A stretch of 64,000 nt of DNA from Paenibacillus mendelii. GTDB taxonomy: Bacteria > Bacillota > Bacilli > Paenibacillales > Paenibacillaceae. Below the pieces are notes generated by a model. The model did not search any database, was not told the origin of the DNA, and was given only the letters and a program-made list of their open reading frames with translations. The translations under genes and the position numbers were made by a program. Below are positions 19,101-27,631 of the stretch, piece by piece; position 1 is the first letter of the stretch, and the number at the start of each line of letters is the position of its first letter. Where the stretch lies: assembly GCF_024498075.1 (NCBI RefSeq), contig NZ_JANHOF010000016.1, positions 78,913 through 142,912 on the forward strand. The letters are read 5' to 3'.

Positions 19101-22100
19101 CTGTAATCATGTTCGTTAGTTGACCCGCAGCTGTAAGACTAAGTTTGCCTCCAGACAGCACAGCCGCTCCGGCTGCAGGAGTCATTCTGCTCCACATGGA
19201 ATGCTGTACAGCTCCACTGAAATCATCCGCATACACGGCAGCACCCGCTGTGAATGAGAATGAACGGAAGGCCGCTGTATTCACCTCGGCATTGTCCGCA
19301 GCATTCGCCGTCAACCCAAACAGGACGCCTTTATCCATTGCTATATACTGCGTACTACCCGGAATTAATGTCCACTCGCCAGGGCTGTTATTCGTATCCA
19401 CAGCGTAATAGGCACGGAATTCATTCCCTTCACGAACCGCCTTAAGCCAGATGTCCCCGGATAGCGGCATCCCGTTCGAGCTCGAAGCCTCCGCTCCTTT
19501 TACCGCACGGTGAAGGGCTTTGGCCGCACGGGCTTCTGTCAGCGATACGCTGTAGAATGGAGAGTCGGCCGACTCATCCTGACGAATCATCACGCCCGCT
19601 TCTCCGCTCAACACGTTTTGCGAGACCACTTTGGCTTGAATCTCAAAATCTCCGAAGCCGCGCTTATACAAGTAGCGGAATGCGTCCATCGTACCGCCAA
19701 TAACACCTTGTCCAGACAGCTCCGTACCGCCGTCAGCTTTCAACACGGCTTTACCCGATGCGGCTTCACCTATGTCAGCCGTCATCCAATGCTGCCGGAA
19801 CTTGCCCAATTGATCCGCACCGTCCCCTGCAATCAGGATAACAGCCGATTCGGCAGGCACTTGTACGGTTACATTACCATCTGCCACAATGAACGACTGC
19901 CCTGTCAACCAATCAGACATGACCGTACCATCCGTCACGCTCAGCTGTTCCGCACTTACCGTCACATCATGAGCCGCGCCGTCTTTGTTGGTTATCACAA
20001 TAATCTGCTGTTCCTCGTTCCACCTGCCGTATGCCAGAACTTGATCTTGATCGTCTGCAACCAGATTCTTGTAAGCTCCATTAACAAGCACCGGATACGT
20101 TTTCCGAAGCTCAATCAAGCTCCTGTACACATTCAACAAATCGTGGTTCCAGCGTTCCTCCGACCAATCAAAGCTCTGCATGCTGTCATAAGGGCCGTTG
20201 CTGGAGTAGCCGATTTCGTCCCCGTAATAGACAACCGGAGCCCCGACGAACGTCATCTGATAAACGACGGCCAGCTTGCCCAAATTCTCGTTCTCGTCCA
20301 CCTCCCGCAGTATCCGCTTCGTATCATGCGAATCGAGCAGGTTATATTGACTCATGGCGAAAGCACGCGGTATATCGGCGATCGCTTGATCCATCCGCTC
20401 CGCCCATTTGGTCGTACTGGTATCGCCCTTCAAATAGTTAACGAGCGGATCCGTGAATCTGGCATAGTTCCAGACGGAATCCAACGTATCTCCGTTATAT
20501 TCGTCATAGCTGTAGTTCAATTCGCCCATTAGAACCGATTCCGGATTCACCGCCTTCAATGCGGTCCGCATCTCTCTTTCAACTTCAAGGCCATCTGTCG
20601 TGCTGTCATTGTATGCAGGGACATCCAGACGCCAGCCGTCGATCCGATACGGCTCACGCAGAAAATGCTGCATCGCGGAATCGGGGTTTCGATAAATTTC
20701 GTCCCGCAATGTTTGCGAATTGTAGTTTAATTTCGGCTGGCTGAACGGCATCTTGGAGGGATCGAAGTTGAGGCCATCCGACCAATAGAACCGGTCGCGA
20801 TAAGCGCTGTCGAGCGATTGCAAAGCTCCCGCTTCCGGAAACCGGGATTTGGCATTCACCCACTTGCTCTCCTTTAAGCTGTACAAGTAAACGCCATCCG
20901 TAATGAATTTCATATTACGGTCATGCACGGATTCTACCAATGTCTGCAGCTCCTTGTTCGTGCCCAGGAATGGATTCACTGTCTTGTAGTCGAATTGTCC
21001 ATAACCCGCATTATGCACCGCCGTGAAGATCGGGTTGATATACAGCGTATTGGCGCCGACCGTATCTTGGATATAGGACAGCTTGCGCTGAATGCCCTTC
21101 AGGTCTCCGCCAAACCAGTCACTCCCGCCCAGATGATCATTCCCCCATCCGATCGGGGCAACCGCTTCATCGTATCCGGCCTTTACGTCGTTATGTAAAT
21201 CTCCGTTGTAGAAGCTGTCCGGCATAGCCGAATAGTAGATTGCGTTCTTCGTCCAGTCCGGCGTCGTAAAGTCAGGCGCTATCGCGTAATCGCCGATATG
21301 TGTATCCGGTTCCGTCTCGGAATCGCCGTATTGGGTGTACCAGAGATGCTGGCCTGACGATTTGACAACCTCGAACCTGTATTTCTTCCGTGATGGCGAT
21401 GCCGGGAGAATGCCCTGCCAGAATTCGAATTTCCCAGTCGCATCCTGCCCGGGAAGCTTGAGCATCGGAACAGTATGATAAGCGTTGTCGCCGAAATCAT
21501 AGTACTTGATGCTCGCCTCTGTTAGATCGTCCGCATAGCTGCGAAGCTTAATGACGACCTCTTCGTTCGACTTCGGTTCGATATCGCTCAGGTAAGGAGC
21601 CGCCTGATCATGATAGAGCCCTTCATCGCGCGGTTTTTGCGGAATGACCGGATATACGCGCAGGTCGGAGAATGTCACGCCGGAACCGGCGGAGTAGAGC
21701 CCGATTCCTTGGCCCATCTCGGGAACCGGACCGTTGAACACGGTCTGTCCGCTGATTTTGACCGATACCTCCCCTGGCTTGGACAAGATCTCGAACGGAT
21801 ACGTAACGCCTTCTTCGATTCCATAACCGAATTGGCCCAGTTCGTTCAAGATGGCACCATCCTTGGACAGCACGTAGCCATTGCCCGATCGGCTTAGCAT
21901 AATTATCAGATAATGCTCGGAATCCTCATAACGGAATAGGATCCGCGGACCCTCGTACCCGAGACTGCCCAATGTATCCACTCTCACCGTTCCCCTGAAG
22001 GTGTAACTGTCCGGCATCCCAGGAACTTCGACGACCGCGAAATTCTCGGCGGGTGACGGTTTGCGCGATACCGAGTACCCGTTCACATTCCAGTCCGACT

Positions 22101-23298
22101 GCCCTCCGATTGGTGTCGTAATAACAGCATCCTTCGGAAACAGATTGCCGCTTGCAAGAGGGATCGCACTTAATTCCGAGAAGGTCACCGCCGATCCGGA
22201 AGAGTAGAACCCGATCCCCTTGCTTCGCTCGGGAACTGCGCCTTCAAACACAGTTTGGTTCCCGAGCTTGATCACAGCCTTGCCTGCTTCCGAGGCGATC
22301 TCGAACGGATACTCGGCGCCTTCTTGAGCCTCGAAGGAGAAGGTAGCGACCTCGCTGTTCGTTTCTCCTGGCGCCAATATATAACCCACGCCGGATTTGC
22401 TCAGCATCATCATTAAATAATGACCGGCATCCGTATAGCTGAATATAATTCTTGCCCCGTGCCAAGCCTGATCGCCATACTGGTCCACCTTTAACTTTCC
22501 TTTCAAGATGTAGCTGTCCGACAGGTTCGGAACGTCCAGCATCGCATAATTCTCATCGCCGGAATACGCACGGTATACGGAATATCCGTCTACGCTCCAG
22601 TCTCCCCCTGTTGCGGAGATCACGGGATTCTCCGGAATCATATTGCCATTCTCTCCGCCCCCGTTCTCGCCGCCGCCGCTTGGTGTGGGCAATGACACCA
22701 CCAGCTCCGAGAAGGTCACCGCTGAGCCGGAAGATACCAGGCCTACCCCCTTATTCATTTCCGGGACTGAACCGGAGAAGACCGTCTGATTATTCAATTT
22801 GATCCGTGCTTTCCCTGGCTCGGAGACAATCTCGAATGTATAGTTCTGCCCCTCCGTAACGGAGTATGGGAACTGAGCCACTTCTTGATTCGATTCGCCG
22901 TTCGCCAGCACATATCCGACACCGAACTTGGTTAATACCAGCGTCAGATTATGACCCGAATCATTATAGCGGAACATAACACGCGCCCCGTGCCAGCCCT
23001 GTTCGCCATATTGATCCACCTTCATTTTCCCTGTGAAGGCGTAGCTGTCCGGCAGGTTCGGAACATCGAGCAGCGCGAAATTCTCATCACCCGTTATTGC
23101 CCGCGATATCGTGTAGCCGTCTACACTCCAATCCTCCTCTCCTCCTGAAGGTGTCGTAATCACCGGATTCGCTGATAACAAATTCCCATCTCCTTCATTG
23201 GCATGCGTCACCGAAACCCACTGGGGACCAATGCCTGTAGAGATCATAACAACACATAACAGCACACAGACCATTCTCAGAAGCAGCGTTTTTCTCAT
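16189..23298 (-). CDS. Giant SLH-anchored GH13 alpha-amylase-family enzyme with lectin-like repeats
   Basis: A 2369-residue exported surface enzyme. Signal peptide about 1-35; three homologous concanavalin-like repeats (about 40-205, 222-385, 388-555) sharing VDGYSVYRA, MLDVPNL-DSY and FSGSVPEMNKGVGL-like blocks; an amylase N-terminal sandwich (about 560-680); a GH13 barrel (about 684-1060). Conserved regions are recognisable: GWRLDVPAYND (nucleophile D), VLMGELNYSYD (acid/base E) and LLDSHDTKRI (third acid). Region I is atypical (ITDGVYLY instead of DxVxNH). Then a C-domain to about 1155, four DUF1349/LamG-like sandwiches (about 1165-1880), a cadherin-like domain (about 1895-1975), a PTPTPTP linker and three SLH domains (YPDV..W, FKDV..Y, FKDH..W) to the end. 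The SLH domains should hold it to secondary cell-wall polymer. GAGGTG fits the ATG at 23298 (5 bases) better than that at 23301. Likely cleaves alpha-glucans. Confidence 0.9.
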   Translation of the reverse strand: MRKTLLLRMVCVLLCVVMISTGIGPQWVSVTHANEGDGNLLSANPVITTPSGGEEDWSVDGYTISRAITGDENFALLDVPNLPDSYAFTGKMKVDQYGEQGWHGARVMFRYNDSGHNLTLVLTKFGVGYVLANGESNQEVAQFPYSVTEGQNYTFEIVSEPGKARIKLNNQTVFSGSVPEMNKGVGLVSSGSAVTFSELVVSLPTPSGGGENGGGENGNMIPENPVISATGGDWSVDGYSVYRAYSGDENYAMLDVPNLSDSYILKGKLKVDQYGDQAWHGARIIFSYTDAGHYLMMMLSKSGVGYILAPGETNSEVATFSFEAQEGAEYPFEIASEAGKAVIKLGNQTVFEGAVPERSKGIGFYSSGSAVTFSELSAIPLASGNLFPKDAVITTPIGGQSDWNVNGYSVSRKPSPAENFAVVEVPGMPDSYTFRGTVRVDTLGSLGYEGPRILFRYEDSEHYLIIMLSRSGNGYVLSKDGAILNELGQFGYGIEEGVTYPFEILSKPGEVSVKISGQTVFNGPVPEMGQGIGLYSAGSGVTFSDLRVYPVIPQKPRDEGLYHDQAAPYLSDIEPKSNEEVVIKLRSYADDLTEASIKYYDFGDNAYHTVPMLKLPGQDATGKFEFWQGILPASPSRKKYRFEVVKSSGQHLWYTQYGDSETEPDTHIGDYAIAPDFTTPDWTKNAIYYSAMPDSFYNGDLHNDVKAGYDEAVAPIGWGNDHLGGSDWFGGDLKGIQRKLSYIQDTVGANTLYINPIFTAVHNAGYGQFDYKTVNPFLGTNKELQTLVESVHDRNMKFITDGVYLYSLKESKWVNAKSRFPEAGALQSLDSAYRDRFYWSDGLNFDPSKMPFSQPKLNYNSQTLRDEIYRNPDSAMQHFLREPYRIDGWRLDVPAYNDSTTDGLEVEREMRTALKAVNPESVLMGELNYSYDEYNGDTLDSVWNYARFTDPLVNYLKGDTSTTKWAERMDQAIADIPRAFAMSQYNLLDSHDTKRILREVDENENLGKLAVVYQMTFVGAPVVYYGDEIGYSSNGPYDSMQSFDWSEERWNHDLLNVYRSLIELRKTYPVLVNGAYKNLVADDQDQVLAYGRWNEEQQIIVITNKDGAAHDVTVSAEQLSVTDGTVMSDWLTGQSFIVADGNVTVQVPAESAVILIAGDGADQLGKFRQHWMTADIGEAASGKAVLKADGGTELSGQGVIGGTMDAFRYLYKRGFGDFEIQAKVVSQNVLSGEAGVMIRQDESADSPFYSVSLTEARAAKALHRAVKGAEASSSNGMPLSGDIWLKAVREGNEFRAYYAVDTNNSPGEWTLIPGSTQYIAMDKGVLFGLTANAADNAEVNTAAFRSFSFTAGAAVYADDFSGAVQHSMWSRMTPAAGAAVLSGGKLSLTAAGQLTNMITAETPPSDWSAKVKLSVSPSGAGQESGLIAYGDEHTSIRITRIKSGGDWKLALTTEVNGVSFITSIVDDPTHGGGIFLQLNRVGAFMNGMYSTDGTYWSLIGEKPVQANMSVSSVGPVVMAGDGSSGATALFDRFAFGDYDRDGTSLLSVPVADAASLYYEESKLLKFAYGAGSWSDIGEGYQQSDASLAEGRLNIAGKTYRDLLADVTMNIKSLQSEGEAGIHVRRDDEAESVQQSGYRIALDSGGGLSVYKAGSVISGADHLPTQADMTQDVRLRIFVEDGRIRVYVGDAMTPLVDLVDSTYENGYVSLYTKHANAVFKNIGVYPLHLDMQPYVGRWAKVQDGFKSKGEAMNAVIGQAYDDVSIQTDIRFDAAAPNDAWGGVLLHADQGKTYNHSGYYVYFKKDGHVGVASKGEVVAEAVSGMDFVNSPVHVRIVVIGNQVQLFLNHADDPIINTEVNGPPSGSISFLASAMGISFTSNEAAGLLNTGGDAALSMIQVDGQNLTGFSPAVESYEVVLPAGTTHVPAVTGSARTDGAVVEVTAAANLTQATVIQVTSKDGKAVKNYMITFTVAPNGGNPTPTPTPAYSSVPAASPDDGVNPVVKKASEGKTIYMFELDKFVAALQETEGDSYTQTIDTELSEKPVEVTLSPEAVKAAASSGKLLHLQFEGAAITLPGSLLSGIADGKDIVLNIKKVLPASGQNGFLSPLYAVELLSGGQRLTSTTEPIAMQVELTQTAPSGPKAELVGLYLLNEESGGWNYVGGRLNGQVVTTGLHHFSTYAVMAPEITYPDVNERHWVNRAVTVLSAKQVVNGREDGLFAPDASVTRGQFAAMMARVMLLDTTTNKTAFKDVPANRYYAGPIQALSRLGIVQGTSADRFEPDQEMTREQMMVILSAVIKQQKLGLADQRVEQTTFKDHDVFSPWARQAAEDATAYGIVKGFPDGTIRPHAVVTRAEAAEMLYRFLKLPN

Positions 23299-23320
23299 CA
23301 TAACACCTCATTTCATTTAT

Positions 23321-23334
23321 TGTAAACGCTTACA
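23321..23334. promoter_or_regulatory. Perfect LacI/CcpA-type operator (cre-like) before the GH13 gene
   Basis: TGTAAACGCTTACA is a perfect palindrome with central CG, 23 bases upstream of the chosen start. With its flanks it also satisfies the CcpA cre consensus, so either catabolite repression or the adjacent LacI regulator could use it. A near copy stands before the GH99-like gene. Confidence 0.7.
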
Positions 23335-23351
23335 TATTGATTCGAAATCGC

Positions 23352-23388
23352 ATTGCCGCCCCCTGCTTTACGAGGGATCACGGCAATG
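23352..23388 (-). terminator. Possible terminator of the LacI gene
   Basis: ATTGCCG and CCCT pair with AGGG and CGGCAAT around a GCTTTACG loop. There is no good T-run in the minus direction, so it may be an attenuator or mere dyad symmetry between the LacI gene and the GH13 operator. Confidence 0.45.
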
Positions 23389-23412
23389 ACAAAGCTTAGA
23401 CGACAAAACTCC

Positions 23413-24423
23413 TTACCAGTCAATCACGTTTATAGCGTCAATATCGGTGGAGCCCCGCACAATGAGCTCCGGCTTCAGCAATACAAGCGTATCATCGGCT
23501 TCGCCGAGCATCAATTCAGCGACACGCTTCGCGATGATCCTAACATCGGGATTCAATGTCGTAAGCGGCGGATCCACGATATTGCACCACTCAATATTAT
23601 CAAATCCAATTACAGCAATATCGTTAGGAACACGGATGCCTTTCTCTTTGAAATACTTCATAGCCCCAATCGCCATCGCATCATTGCCTGCGACAACGGC
23701 GGAAGGGAGCGGATACAAGCGCGTCATCTCGCGCGCACACCGATAACCGCTCTTAATATCCATCTCTCCGGAGAAGATCAGCTCTTCCAGATAGGGAATC
23801 GAGGCGCGGCCAAGTGCGGCACGGTACGCCTGCAGTCGATCATCGCCCGCGACGTTGCCCAGATGTCCGGATATGTAGGCAATGCGCCGATGGCCTTTCT
23901 CGATTAGAAAGTTCATCGCCCGCAGCGTACCCTCGAAATAATCGATGTTGACCGATTTAATCGGGCTATGCGGAAAGATCCGGTTCAAGGATACGAGCGG
24001 AATGCGCTCGCTAATCTTAATCAGCGTCTGGGTAATCTGCTCGCTCCAGCCAACGCTGGAGAACAAGATTCCATCCACCTGGCGTAGCAGCATAGACTTG
24101 ATGACGTCCATTTCGTGTACCTCCTCGGAACGGGTGGAGAACACGAAACATCCGTAACCCGAGAGCGAGAACTCACGCTGCAGCTCCACGAATAGCTCCA
24201 TAAAGAACGGGTGATCCACATCCGGTACGACGATGCCGATCATATTCGTCTTCTTCGTCCGCATGCTCTTCGCTGTAATATTCGGCTCGAACCCAAGCTC
24301 TGCGATCGTCTTATTCACTCTCTGTACCGTTTCTATGGATAAGTTTGAATAACCGTTGATGACCTTCGATACCGTACTAGTTGATACATTTGCCGCTTTA
24401 GCAACATCCTTAATCGTTACCAA
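23413..24423 (-). CDS. LacI-family transcriptional regulator of the glycan locus
   Basis: A 336-residue LacI/GalR regulator. Residues 1-55 hold the DNA-binding domain with the canonical VTIKDVAKAANVSTSTVSKVING and hinge helix; the rest is the periplasmic-binding-like effector domain, with IGIVVPDVDHPFFMEL, IEKGHRRIAYISG, AVVAGNDAMAIGAM and VIGFDNIEWCNIVDPPLTTL as expected. I prefer the TTG at 24423 because AAGGTGG lies about 10 bases before it; the GTG at 24432 is only 2 bases from that site. It stands between the SLH-anchored GH13 gene and the GH106-like gene, all on the same strand, and so most probably senses a product of the glycan. Candidate operators are the TGTAAAC palindromes at 23321 and 15814. 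No such site is visible in its own 110-base upstream gap. Confidence 0.92.
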   Translation of the reverse strand: MVTIKDVAKAANVSTSTVSKVINGYSNLSIETVQRVNKTIAELGFEPNITAKSMRTKKTNMIGIVVPDVDHPFFMELFVELQREFSLSGYGCFVFSTRSEEVHEMDVIKSMLLRQVDGILFSSVGWSEQITQTLIKISERIPLVSLNRIFPHSPIKSVNIDYFEGTLRAMNFLIEKGHRRIAYISGHLGNVAGDDRLQAYRAALGRASIPYLEELIFSGEMDIKSGYRCAREMTRLYPLPSAVVAGNDAMAIGAMKYFKEKGIRVPNDIAVIGFDNIEWCNIVDPPLTTLNPDVRIIAKRVAELMLGEADDTLVLLKPELIVRGSTDIDAINVIDW

Positions 24424-24543
24424 TTCGATCACACCACCTTAACCCTCATTATATCCCATCCATACTCAACTGAAAAACGTCTAAGCTAGTCGCAGAGTGG
24501 TATGGCATACAAGAGGCCACGCACATTCAACGTTCAGCTGCTT

Positions 24544-27500
24544 CTACCGGGGAGCTTCCTCATCGTTGTCGTATTCCACCAGAACCGGCGCGCTGCCCAA
24601 CCCGAAGCTTACGACATGATAGCTGTCTGACCAGGTTCGATCTGGCGTGTTGTAAGCAAGAACGAGATCCTCCCACCCCTTCACCCCATGAAACTGGCTG
24701 GGACCGACAAACCCCACCTCCCCTTTGAAATAATGATGCGGCCCGAAGGTATTGCGCAGACCGCTTGTCAGCATCAACTGGATGTCATTCGCCCCCTCGC
24801 GGACAAATGCGGAAATATCCAGTTCATAGGGCGACCACAGATAGGAGCCCGCGTCGATTCCATTGATCCTCACTTGGACAATGACTGCATCCGGAGGTAC
24901 CTCAAGCTGTAAGCTATACCTGCGATTCTGGACAGCCTGCAGGTCGAACTGCTGGGTCAGAGAAACCGTTCCGGAGTAGAACCAGAACCCCTGCGGTGTC
25001 AGATCAGATAGGTCGGCATGCTTCGGGAGCGGCCCGATGATAAAATCATCTGCAGACAGCCGATGCGAGCCAGGAATTCGATCCAGCCCATGTCCGGGTA
25101 CCGGACTTACGGCGAATGATCCAAGCAGATAGATCGATTCTAGCTCGGTGAGAGGCACATAACGATTACGCTCCGTCTCGAACGCGTCCTCGTCATCCAG
25201 ATAGGCGGCCCGTGTGGATCGGAACCCCCTGCGAATGACAATGTCATTCCTGCCCCCGATCAGATAATCTCCAACCGGAACAGCTTGGAAACAGGCGTCA
25301 ACCCAGCCTCCAGGCGCATCGCATTGCACAAGCGCTTCATTCACATGCAATTCCACTCGCTCCCAGTCCTCCAGCACGACGCAGATGGACGAAACATCCA
25401 GTCTTCCGTCCAACTGAAAGCTGAATTTCAGTTGTATCTCCGCATCCGCGCCTTGTGTCTGAAGTTCGCTCTGAATGACGGACAACGGCAGTGGACCGCT
25501 CCAATTCGGCTGATCCGCGCGGCGATAGCAAGCCTTGTCCAAGGTGAGTACATTCGTCAGCTCATTGTCCAGCGTCCAATGATTCCGAAGCTTTGTTCTT
25601 CGATAGGGGAGCTGCCCTGAACTCGAGACGGAAGCCGGTAATGCGCCTTCCTCCCGCCTAGCCGCTTCGATGCATACCGATTCCCCGCCATCGAGCTTAA
25701 TTGTCCAATAGGTGTCCCCGACCGCATGCCAGTAGACAACGGCCGTTTCAAGACCTTGACGGTGATTGATTTCCTTCAAGTCCCACTCACCGGGGATATG
25801 AACGATCCCTTCTTTCCTATCCGTCCGAGAGGAGTTAGCCAAGAAATACAGCATACTGCCCTCCTCCCGCCGAACCCGCGAATAGATCCCTCTCACTCGG
25901 GAACCCGAGCGACTGATCACTCTCACCAGCTGATGCCGGTCGAGTACCGCCGTTAACGTCTTCTCCGTCGGCATAATTCGCTGTACATGCTGCTCCCACC
26001 ATGACACCAGCTCTGCATTCTCTCTTCCATCCACGCAGGACGGCGAGGTTCCGCATTGAACAATCTTTCCGCCCGCTGCCGCAAACCGCTGGAGAAGCGC
26101 GTAAGTTGTACGCTCGAGAGACACTAGGGACGGAATAAGCACAACCCGGTAGGACATCGCCCCGATCCGGAGTGAATCTCCGTTGACAACCCCATATCTT
26201 TCCATGATTCCTTCATCGCCGTAATCGAAGTCGATTCCCATGTCCATGAGCAATTCCGTCATGTCCCCGAACCTCCGGTCCAGCTCCCACAGCTCGTCTG
26301 GCTTCGTAGGTTTGTACGCGCACCATGCGCTTGACAAGGGATGCAGCAGCAAGACTTGAGGCTCCCGTTCACCCTGTGAAATCCAACCGTACAGCTTCTC
26401 AAAATAACGATTGAATGCATCATACTGCGGCCACCATGGCTGCTGGCAGCTTAAAGCAGGCGGGTAGTCCCTCTTCCGCGCACCACGAAGTGAATAGGCG
26501 GCAAGATGCTGACACTGCACATTGACCCCTTGGGATAGCTGCCACTCCGCGATCCACTTCAAATCCGCAAAGTTAACCGTCCAACCGCTGCAGCCAAACA
26601 TCTCCGAGAGGACCTGCGTTCTCCCCATCTGGGCAGCCGCGCTTGTCACTTGCTTGAGAAGAACGGGCCGGGTGATTCTGCGTCCGAGATGATCAATTCC
26701 CGGCATGTGCATCCATTCATAATGGGGCATCGCTCCAGCAGTGAGCTTCATTTGATAAAATAACGTATCCTCGCCTGCCACATGCCCCGTTTGTGCCAGA
26801 TTGTTGTTCTCGCACCACATACCGATTTGCTTCATATAAGAGTTGACCATTTGATGTGAAATCAGCTTCCAGTAATCATGCCGGATCGATACCTGCTGCC
26901 CGAGCAGCAGCGCAGGAAGCTCATCCAGCAAATCGTATCCGTACATCGATTGAAACAACTGCGGCAGCTTTAAGGTCCAAGGATATTGGTCCGCCGCATA
27001 CTGGGGTTCGTCCGTGAAGAACCCGCGGATCGTTGTTCCAAACTCGTGTCCGAATCTTTCCTTGTACTTCTCGTGCGTCTGTTGGATAAACAGCTGAACC
27101 GTCTCTTCGTTCATCAGATCCGAGTAATAGGGATTCGCCTCGAAATAGACGTGAAGATATTCGCTATCCGATTCATAGGATGACGGATCTGCTTCAGGTT
27201 CCATCCGCTTCCATTGCCCACTGCGCTTCTCGTATATGGCTATTGTTCGACTCGTCCGGGTCAGCTGGCCGGCAGGAATCTGCTCCCACGTCAACCACTT
27301 CTGCTGGTGCTCGATACCAGCGCGGGGCACTAGCCCGCCGCAGAATCCGCTTGGCCATGCATCTTCATCGTACAGCCAGACCTCCAGATCAATAGCTTTG
27401 GCGGCTTGAATCGCATAGGACACGGCGTCCATCCACTCTTCTCCCATATACGGCGTTAATAATCCCCCACGGGCATGAATGAAGAAGCCGCTCAGGCCGG

Positions 27501-27609
27501 CATCCTTGAAGCCTTGTAACTGATTACCGATTTCGTTCAAATCCAACTTGTCATTCCAAGACCAGAACGATAGCACGCCCTTGATCCATTGCTTTGATTT
27601 TAGCTGCAT
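24544..27609 (-). CDS. Large cytoplasmic glycoside hydrolase, GH106-like (putative alpha-L-rhamnosidase family)
   Basis: A 1021-residue protein with no signal peptide. The N-terminal half is a TIM barrel with GFFIHARGGLLTPYMGEEW, VWLYDEDAWPSG, GFFTDEPQY and LSEMFGCSGW, a combination known from GH106-like and related uncharacterised hydrolases. The C-terminal third has beta-sandwich domains of the GH2 sugar-binding type (RRYSLQLEVPPDAVIVQVRINGIDAG, SPYELDISAFVREGANDIQL). GH106 members are alpha-L-rhamnosidases, but the family assignment rests on general resemblance. AAGGAG about 6 bases before the ATG supports the start. It is the last gene of the transporter operon, 22 bases after the second permease, which points to intracellular trimming of the imported oligosaccharide. 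Confidence 0.68.
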   Translation of the reverse strand: MQLKSKQWIKGVLSFWSWNDKLDLNEIGNQLQGFKDAGLSGFFIHARGGLLTPYMGEEWMDAVSYAIQAAKAIDLEVWLYDEDAWPSGFCGGLVPRAGIEHQQKWLTWEQIPAGQLTRTSRTIAIYEKRSGQWKRMEPEADPSSYESDSEYLHVYFEANPYYSDLMNEETVQLFIQQTHEKYKERFGHEFGTTIRGFFTDEPQYAADQYPWTLKLPQLFQSMYGYDLLDELPALLLGQQVSIRHDYWKLISHQMVNSYMKQIGMWCENNNLAQTGHVAGEDTLFYQMKLTAGAMPHYEWMHMPGIDHLGRRITRPVLLKQVTSAAAQMGRTQVLSEMFGCSGWTVNFADLKWIAEWQLSQGVNVQCQHLAAYSLRGARKRDYPPALSCQQPWWPQYDAFNRYFEKLYGWISQGEREPQVLLLHPLSSAWCAYKPTKPDELWELDRRFGDMTELLMDMGIDFDYGDEGIMERYGVVNGDSLRIGAMSYRVVLIPSLVSLERTTYALLQRFAAAGGKIVQCGTSPSCVDGRENAELVSWWEQHVQRIMPTEKTLTAVLDRHQLVRVISRSGSRVRGIYSRVRREEGSMLYFLANSSRTDRKEGIVHIPGEWDLKEINHRQGLETAVVYWHAVGDTYWTIKLDGGESVCIEAARREEGALPASVSSSGQLPYRRTKLRNHWTLDNELTNVLTLDKACYRRADQPNWSGPLPLSVIQSELQTQGADAEIQLKFSFQLDGRLDVSSICVVLEDWERVELHVNEALVQCDAPGGWVDACFQAVPVGDYLIGGRNDIVIRRGFRSTRAAYLDDEDAFETERNRYVPLTELESIYLLGSFAVSPVPGHGLDRIPGSHRLSADDFIIGPLPKHADLSDLTPQGFWFYSGTVSLTQQFDLQAVQNRRYSLQLEVPPDAVIVQVRINGIDAGSYLWSPYELDISAFVREGANDIQLMLTSGLRNTFGPHHYFKGEVGFVGPSQFHGVKGWEDLVLAYNTPDRTWSDSYHVVSFGLGSAPVLVEYDNDEEAPR

Positions 27610-27631
27610 ACGCGCTCCTTATTCTCGATGT

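Noticed and set aside
19510..20532. Long plus-strand open frame of 340 codons
   Set aside because: It is antisense to the GH13 catalytic domain, whose motifs are unmistakable; the opposite frame has no recognisable motif or ribosome site.
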